From: CADDZO01 sp035294145
GTDB lineage: Bacteria; Chloroflexota; Dormibacteria; Dormibacterales; Dormibacteraceae
Assembly: GCA_035294145.1 (NCBI GenBank)
Contig: DATGLL010000099.1
Location: 26,317-90,316, forward strand
Length of the DNA stretch: 64,000 bases
Reading direction: 5' to 3'
Program-made: the position numbers and the translations under genes
Notes under the pieces: generated by a model
Databases searched by the model: none
What the model was told of the DNA's origin: nothing
The model's input: only the letters and a program-made list of their open reading frames with translations
Part shown: in pieces, positions 59,046 to 64,000 of the stretch
Layout of the letters: each line of letters starts with the position of its first letter
Numbering within the stretch: position 1 is the stretch's first letter

Positions 59046-60632
59046 CCCTCACGCGATCCGCAGGGAGCTGTCCCCGTCGGGGGGTGGGACTACATCGTGG
59101 TCGGCGCCGGCTCGGCCGGGGCCACCTTGGCCTCCCGCCTGAGCGAGGACCCGGGGCTGTCGGTGCTGCTGCTCGAGGCCGGGCCGGACTACCGCTCCTC
59201 CGAGACCCCGTGGCCGTTCCGGGACCGCAGCCTGGGCCGGGAGCTCTCGCTGGACGCGGCCCAACCCCCGGACCACCCCGAGTTCTTCTGGAGCGCCATC
59301 TCGGCCCGGCGCAACCCTTCCCAGGAGGCGCTCCCGTATCGTCGGGGCCGGGGGATGGGGGGCAGCTCCACCGTGAACGGCCTCTGCGCCATTCGTGGCC
59401 TGCCCGAGGACTTCCAGCGCTGGGTCGAGGCCGGGGCGGTCGGGTGGTCCTTCGACGATCTCCTCCCGGCCTTCGTGAGCCTTGAGGACGATCACGACTA
59501 CGGCGACCTCCCGTACCACGGACGTGGCGGCCCCATCCCCGTCTACCGCGAGCCGGAGTCAGGTTGGGGAGGTGCCGATCGAGCCCTGATGGAGGCGGCC
59601 ATCGACCTCGGCCACCCGTACCAGGACGACACCAACGCCCCCGGGAGCACCGGGCTCGGACGGTTCGCGATGAACATCCGTGACGGCCGTCGCGTCTCCA
59701 CCAACGACGGCTACCTCGAGCCCGCCCGCGGTCGCCCCAACCTCGCCATTCGGGGCCACAGCCACGTCGATCGGGTGGTGATCGAGGGCGAGCGCGCCCG
59801 CGGCGTCCGTCTCCTCGACGGGCGGGTCTATCGGGTCCACGAGCGTGGCGAGGTGATCCTCTGCGCCGGGGCGGTGCACTCCCCGGCCATCCTCATACGT
59901 TCCGGCATCGGGCCGGCCGCGTTGCTCCGCCGGCTGGGCCTCAGTGCGATCGCGGACCTCCCGGTCGGGGAGGGCGCCCAGGACCATGCCATCGTCTTCG
60001 TCGAGCTGCCCGTGCCCGTGGAGGCCATGCGCTGCGTCGGCAACCGGCCGACCAACGTCGTCCTCCGCTACAGCTCAGGCCTGGCTGGGGCTGGCGTCAA
60101 CGACATGATGCTGCTGGCCACCAACCACAACTACTGGTTCGGGCGACCGACGGCGGGGGTCGCGGTCCAGATGAACCAGGTCTTCTCCCGAGGGCTGCTG
60201 ACGCTGGCCTCCGCTGACCCCATCCAGGATCCCCACCTGGAGCTGAACCTGCTGTCCGACGAGCGCGATCTGATCCGCATGGAGGACGGCCTGCAGCGGG
60301 TCCAGGAGCTCATCCAGCACCCCGCCTTCATGGAGATCGCGCTCGGCCCGCCGATGGCCCCGCGCTCGCGCGCCGAGATCCTGGGGCAGGTCAAGGATGT
60401 CATGCACCTCTGCTCCACGGCCCGTATGGGGTCGCCACACGACCCGGCGAGCGTGGTCGACCCGGAGTGCCGCGTGATGGGCGTCGAAGGCTTGCGCGTG
60501 GTCGATGCCTCGATCATGCCCGAGGTCGTCCGGGCCAACATCAACCTGACCGTGATCGCGCTGGCGGAGTTGATGGCCAGGCGCCTGCGTCAGGGGCGCT
60601 CGGCGGTCGGTGACCACCCCCAGGCGACGTGA
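59031..60632 (+). CDS. GMC-family FAD oxidoreductase, second copy
   Basis: This 533-residue flavoenzyme has WDYIVVGAGSAGATLASRLSE for the FAD ADP part, RRGRGMGGSSTVNG (GMC signature 1), CAGAVHSPAILIRSGIG (signature 2), and the C-terminal catalytic region with VMHLCSTARMGSP (His) and RANINLTVIALAELMA (Asn). It would oxidise an alcohol, perhaps an aryl or terpene alcohol. ATG 59031 has only a weak ribosome site (TAGGATC) and lies inside the operator palindrome, so a leaderless mRNA is possible. It starts the operon 59031-63850. Confidence 0.85.
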   Translation: MSNHLPSRDPQGAVPVGGWDYIVVGAGSAGATLASRLSEDPGLSVLLLEAGPDYRSSETPWPFRDRSLGRELSLDAAQPPDHPEFFWSAISARRNPSQEALPYRRGRGMGGSSTVNGLCAIRGLPEDFQRWVEAGAVGWSFDDLLPAFVSLEDDHDYGDLPYHGRGGPIPVYREPESGWGGADRALMEAAIDLGHPYQDDTNAPGSTGLGRFAMNIRDGRRVSTNDGYLEPARGRPNLAIRGHSHVDRVVIEGERARGVRLLDGRVYRVHERGEVILCAGAVHSPAILIRSGIGPAALLRRLGLSAIADLPVGEGAQDHAIVFVELPVPVEAMRCVGNRPTNVVLRYSSGLAGAGVNDMMLLATNHNYWFGRPTAGVAVQMNQVFSRGLLTLASADPIQDPHLELNLLSDERDLIRMEDGLQRVQELIQHPAFMEIALGPPMAPRSRAEILGQVKDVMHLCSTARMGSPHDPASVVDPECRVMGVEGLRVVDASIMPEVVRANINLTVIALAELMARRLRQGRSAVGDHPQAT

Positions 60633-60719
60633 TGCGCTTGACGCCCACCGCATCGTGACGGGCGCGCCCCCAGCCCGTCGCCGACCGGCGAGCAGCGTCA
60701 GGTCTTGAGGAGGAATGCG

Positions 60720-62183
60720 ATGGCCAACAAGAGCGCAGCTCCGACCAAGTTTCCCAGCGTGGACTCCTTCCGTGGCCTCAACCAGCCGGTTCGGACGGAG
60801 TGCGACATCTTCGAGCTGGAGTACGAGGGTGAGCTGCCGCCCGCGCTCAACGGCGTCTACTACCGCTGTGGTCCCGATCCGCAGTTCCCGCCTCGAGCTG
60901 GCGACGACGTCTACATCAACGGCGACGGCATGGTCTCCATGTTCCGGATCGAGGACGGGCACGTGGACTTCAAGATGCGCTACGTGCGCACGGACAAGTT
61001 CCTACGCGAGCGCCAGGCCCGGCGAGCGCTCTTCGGGGCCTATCGCAACCCCTATACCGATGACCCCAGCGTCCGGGGGGTGGATCGCACCACGGCCAAC
61101 ACCAACGTGCTCTGGCACGGGGGCAGGTTGTTCGCGCTCAAGGAGGACGGGCTCCCTCACGAGCTCGATCCTTGGACCCTGGACACGCGCGGCAAGTGGA
61201 GCTTCGACGGCCAGTTGCGATCCCGAACCATGACCGCCCATCCCAAGGTCGACCCCGTGAGCGGGGAGCTGGTGTTCTTCGGCTACTCCGCGAAGGGTGA
61301 CGAGCTGTCCACGGATATCGCCTTCTGCACCGCCGACGCCGACGGTGAGCTGTTGCTGGAGGAATGGTTCCAGCCGCCCTACTCCAGCATGATCCACGAC
61401 TGGGGCGTGACCCAGGAGCACGTCATCTTCCCGATCATGCCCCTGGCTGCGGACCCCGATCGTCTCCGTCGGGGCGGTCCGCGTTGGGCGTGGGACCCGA
61501 GCAAGCGCACGTACCTGGCCGTGATGCCTCGGCGGGGCACCGCCGCCGACATCGTGTACTTCGAGGGGCCGCCCCGCTGGTCCTTCCACGTGATGAACGC
61601 CTTCACCAGCGGCACCCGCGTCTGCATCGATCTCTGCGTGGGCGAGGTCGCCCCGTTTGCCGACCACGAGGGGCGATCGCCCGACCCCGAGCGGACCGCT
61701 CAGTACCTCACCCGCTGGACCTGTGACCTGGCGCGGGGAGGGGGGAGCTTCGAGGAGCGGATCCTGTGGGGGGGGATGCACAGCGACTTCCCCGAGGTCG
61801 ACCGTCGGGTCTTGACGCAAGCCTATCGGCACGGCTTCATGATCGCCAAGGATCGCTCCCGGCCCGTCAATCCCGAGGTCGCGGTCGGGCTCTCCTACAA
61901 CACCATCGCCCACATCGACCATCTGACCGGGGAGGTCGAGACCTACTACGTGGGGGAGGACGCGGCCGTCCAGGAGCCGGTGTTCGTGCCCCGCAGCTTG
62001 GATGCGCCGGAGGGGGACGGCTACTTGCTGACCGTCATCAATCGCTTCCCTCAGGCGCGAGGCGAGATGGTGGTCTTCGACACGGCCCGCCTCGCCGCGG
62101 GCCCGGTGGCAACCGTGCGGGTGCCCTTGTTCCTGCGCCCCGTCTTCCACAGCACCTGGGTCCCGATGGCGGAGTTGCCGTAG
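60720..62183 (+). CDS. Carotenoid-cleavage / lignostilbene-type oxygenase
   Basis: This 487-residue seven-bladed propeller protein has all four iron-binding histidines: H174 (TAHPKVD), H226 (MIHDWGV), H290 (SFHVMNAF) and H477 (VFHSTWVP). It would cleave a C=C bond with O2 to give two carbonyls. Near the substrate channel, Y108 (GAYRNPYTDDP) and K141 (FALKEDGLPHELD) sit where stilbene-cleaving members have the Tyr and Lys that hold the phenol group. This suggests a stilbenoid or phenylpropene substrate rather than a carotenoid. ATG 60720 follows GAGGAGGA. Confidence 0.85.
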   Translation: MANKSAAPTKFPSVDSFRGLNQPVRTECDIFELEYEGELPPALNGVYYRCGPDPQFPPRAGDDVYINGDGMVSMFRIEDGHVDFKMRYVRTDKFLRERQARRALFGAYRNPYTDDPSVRGVDRTTANTNVLWHGGRLFALKEDGLPHELDPWTLDTRGKWSFDGQLRSRTMTAHPKVDPVSGELVFFGYSAKGDELSTDIAFCTADADGELLLEEWFQPPYSSMIHDWGVTQEHVIFPIMPLAADPDRLRRGGPRWAWDPSKRTYLAVMPRRGTAADIVYFEGPPRWSFHVMNAFTSGTRVCIDLCVGEVAPFADHEGRSPDPERTAQYLTRWTCDLARGGGSFEERILWGGMHSDFPEVDRRVLTQAYRHGFMIAKDRSRPVNPEVAVGLSYNTIAHIDHLTGEVETYYVGEDAAVQEPVFVPRSLDAPEGDGYLLTVINRFPQARGEMVVFDTARLAAGPVATVRVPLFLRPVFHSTWVPMAELP

Positions 62184-62248
62184 GCGACGTCTTCACCGAA
62201 TTGCCCATCTCAGGGGATGGGCAGGGAGTTGTGAGGAGGAGGCGAGAG

Positions 62249-62728
62249 ATGACGACCAGCGGCCCGACCATGCCGGTGCCCAAGATCGAGCTGGAGTACG
62301 TCTTTCAAATCCGCATCACCTTCAAGGAGCGGAGGCGATTCCAAGGCCCGCACGGGAAGCGGGTCTACGTGCCCATCGAGGGGGGTGAGGTCTGGGGACC
62401 GCGCCTCCAAGGTCGCGTGGTGCCCCGCAGCGGCGCTGACTACGCCGGCCCCGCGGGCCTCAACGCCCACTACATGCTGGAGGCTACCGATGGGTCGCTC
62501 ATCTACCTGCACAATCGGGGCTACCTCTACCGAACGGACGGGAAGGACACGCCGCTCGATGACCCCACCTGGGGTGGCGATGCCCCGCATTACTTCCGCA
62601 TCTGCCCAACCTTCGACGCCCCCATCGGCCCTCACGACTGGCTCACGCGGACGCTGATCATCGGCACCGGCGAGCGACACGCCTCCCCCGAGGACTACAC
62701 CCTCTTCACCTACTACGCGGTCCGCTGA
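62249..62728 (+). CDS. DUF3237-family protein
   Basis: This 159-residue protein matches the DUF3237 family: LEYVFQIRITF, GGEVWGPRLQGRVVPRSGADY, LEATDGSLIYLHNRGYLY and YFRICPTFDAP-type strands forming a beta-barrel. The function of this family is unknown, but it recurs in catabolic clusters with carotenoid oxygenases and amidohydrolases. ATG 62249 has GAGGAGGAGG upstream. It is co-directional with the oxygenase, 65 bases after its stop. Confidence 0.82.
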   Translation: MTTSGPTMPVPKIELEYVFQIRITFKERRRFQGPHGKRVYVPIEGGEVWGPRLQGRVVPRSGADYAGPAGLNAHYMLEATDGSLIYLHNRGYLYRTDGKDTPLDDPTWGGDAPHYFRICPTFDAPIGPHDWLTRTLIIGTGERHASPEDYTLFTYYAVR

Positions 62729-62797
62729 GGCCGAGGAGGGGCGCCTCGGCTCGAGGTCGCGGCACAGGATGACAACCAAGGAGCGATTGAGGTGGTC

Positions 62798-63850
62798 ATG
62801 GCCCAGCGAAGGATCGCCGTCGAGGAGGCGTTCTCGATCCCGGAGGTCGCGGAGAAGCTCAAGGAGGTTGCCGGAGCGCCCGGTGTCAACCTGGACCTGC
62901 AGCTCCTGAGGGGGATCTACGCCGGGACCTGGCCCGGGAGGCGTCGCGCTCAGATCCTCGAGCGCCTGCTCGACCTGGAGGAGGAGCGGTTGCGCGACAT
63001 GGACGAGCATGGGGTCGACGTCCAGGTGCTCTCGCTGACCTCCCCCGGGGTGCAGATGTTCGACGCCGACACCGCCTGCGAGCTGGCCAGCCTTGCCAAC
63101 GAGCGGCTGGCCGAGGTCGTCGGCCGTCATCCCTCGCGCTTCGCGGGGTTGGCCAGCATCGCGCCCCAGGCGCCCAAGCGTGCGGCCCGGGAGATGGAGC
63201 GTGCCATCGAGGACCTCAAGCTCAACGGCGTCGTCATCAACTCCCATACCTCCAACGAGTACCTCGACGACCCCAAGTACTGGCCGATCCTGGAGGCCGC
63301 GGAGTCGCTGGATGCCTGCATCTACCTCCATCCTCGCTCCCCATCCGACGGGATGGCCGCCCCCTTTCGCGACTATGGGATCGAGGGCGCGCTCTGGGGC
63401 TATGGCGTGGAGGTCGGCACGCATGTGGTGCGGCTGATCGTCAGCGGGGTGCTGGACCGCTTCCCGAGGTTGAGGATCTGCATCGGCCACATGGGCGAGG
63501 CGGTCCACTTCTGGAGCTGGAGGATCGACCACATGCACGGCCCGGCCCAGGCGATGGGGCGGTCGCCGAGGCTGGAGCTGAGGCCCAGCGAGTACCTGCG
63601 ACGGAACTTCGTCATCGCGACCAGCGGGGTCGAGGATCACGTGGCGCTCGAGTACTCGATCAGGGCGCTCGGCGCCGATCACGTGCTCTGGGCCATCGAC
63701 TACCCGTACCAGCCGACCGCCCCGGCCGTCGCCTTCATGGACTCGGCGCCGATCTCCGAGGAGGACCGAGCGAAGATCTACAGCGGCAACGCGGAGCGGG
63801 TCTTCCATATCCCGCCTCCACACGCCGAGGAGCGGGCAGGCCGGGGCTAA
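62798..63850 (+). CDS. Amidohydrolase-type decarboxylase (LigW/dihydroxybenzoate decarboxylase-like)
   Basis: This 350-residue amidohydrolase-2 protein has the decarboxylase-subgroup pattern: IAVEEAF at residues 6-12, INSHTSNEYLDDPKYWPILE, IYLHPRSPSDG (metal-site His), ICIGHMGEAVHFW and AIDYPYQ with the metal-site Asp. In gamma-resorcylate and 5-carboxyvanillate decarboxylases the first motif is EEHF. Here it is EEAF, as in one fungal 2,3-dihydroxybenzoate decarboxylase, so metal binding may rely on E, H and D only. It would remove CO2 non-oxidatively from an aromatic acid. ATG 62798 is preceded by GAGGTGG. It ends the operon. Confidence 0.82.
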   Translation: MAQRRIAVEEAFSIPEVAEKLKEVAGAPGVNLDLQLLRGIYAGTWPGRRRAQILERLLDLEEERLRDMDEHGVDVQVLSLTSPGVQMFDADTACELASLANERLAEVVGRHPSRFAGLASIAPQAPKRAAREMERAIEDLKLNGVVINSHTSNEYLDDPKYWPILEAAESLDACIYLHPRSPSDGMAAPFRDYGIEGALWGYGVEVGTHVVRLIVSGVLDRFPRLRICIGHMGEAVHFWSWRIDHMHGPAQAMGRSPRLELRPSEYLRRNFVIATSGVEDHVALEYSIRALGADHVLWAIDYPYQPTAPAVAFMDSAPISEEDRAKIYSGNAERVFHIPPPHAEERAGRG

Positions 63851-63886
63851 ACCTGTCTCCCGTTGCCGCCGAGTACGCAATAGCAC

Positions 63887-64000
63887 TCACGCGGCACCCC
63901 TCACGGGGTTGCCCTTGCGGGCTTCGCGCTTCCCCGCCGCGTGCCCGGGAAGCCCGGGTCTTACCGCGGCTCTGCGCTTCGCGAAGGCTCCAACTGAGCC
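63887..64000 (-). CDS. Possible C-terminal end of a gene entering from the right
   Basis: On the minus strand, 37 codons run to a TGA at 63889-63887, giving GSVGAFAKRRAAVRPGLPGHAA and then GKREARKGNPVRGAA. The Arg/Lys/Gly-rich tail resembles the disordered ends of some transposase-type proteins, including TnpB-like ones, but there is no recognisable domain. The DNA carries several short hairpins (ACCCC-TCAC-GGGGT at 63896-63909; CCCGGG-AAG-CCCGGG at 63944-63958). It could equally be a structured transposon end or terminator with no gene. Confidence 0.25.
   Translation of the reverse strand, partial: GSVGAFAKRRAAVRPGLPGHAAGKREARKGNPVRGAA

Noticed and set aside
1..64000. CRISPR arrays, rRNA genes, complete insertion sequences and prophage genes
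   Set aside because: No regularly spaced repeats, no rRNA-like sequence and no intact transposase, integrase or phage structural gene were seen. Only the methyltransferase remnant and the right-edge hairpins hint at mobile DNA.

Overview
The window is about 70% G+C, densely packed and mostly catabolic. It looks like a chromosomal accessory region of a high-GC soil or sediment bacterium. Two luciferase-like, probably F420-dependent oxidoreductases, frequent GTG starts and 1-4 base stop/start overlaps fit an actinobacterium or a high-GC Chloroflexota/Dormibacterota-type lineage. No rRNA, tRNA, ribosomal or other taxonomic marker is present, so the lineage is an inference.

Layout. 1-6620: a toluene/isoprene-type four-component diiron monooxygenase in the order A-B-D-E, then an AraC regulator, the Rieske ferredoxin and a BphA4-type reductase, followed by an XRE protein and a lone AMP-binding C-terminal domain. 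6621-7968: a gene-poor stretch with a decayed cytosine-5 DNA methyltransferase end. 7990-12044: luciferase-like oxidoreductase, crotonase, cyclase-family hydrolase and a MetE-like zinc methyltransferase. 12515-18626: amidohydrolase, Rieske protein, SDR, hydroxyacid oxidase with a SHOCT tail, DhaK, DhaL, crotonase. 18639-25278: GMC oxidoreductase, ADP-forming CoA ligase, crotonase, metallo-hydrolase and a second luciferase-like enzyme. 25924-30848: a branched-chain-type ABC importer on the minus strand. 31399-36566: alcohol dehydrogenase, second CoA ligase, crotonase, second hydroxyacid oxidase. 37555-40716: second amidohydrolase, a Rieske/metallo-lactamase fusion and a degenerate metallo-lactamase. 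40887-50779: GntR regulator, CMD protein, alpha/beta hydrolase, DapA-like aldolase, crotonase plus third CoA ligase, amidohydrolase, VOC dioxygenase-like protein and MDR oxidoreductase. 51329-58749: second MetE-like protein, ribose-type ABC importer, MarR regulator and binding protein. 59031-63850: GMC oxidoreductase, carotenoid/stilbene-type oxygenase, DUF3237 protein and a decarboxylase-like amidohydrolase.

How the genes may work together (inference). The modules look like parallel routes that take up small organic molecules through two ABC importers, oxidise them (diiron monooxygenase, GMC, F420, FMN and Fe(II) oxygenases), activate them with ADP-forming CoA ligases and cleave or isomerise the thioesters with crotonases. 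All five crotonases lack the first catalytic glutamate of true enoyl-CoA hydratases. Two sets of short A+T-rich sequences recur upstream of these units. One is GGTATTAT-like and may be read by the local GntR protein. The other is AGATGTCTAATCATCT-like and may be read by the local MarR protein. They suggest that many modules are controlled as regulons.
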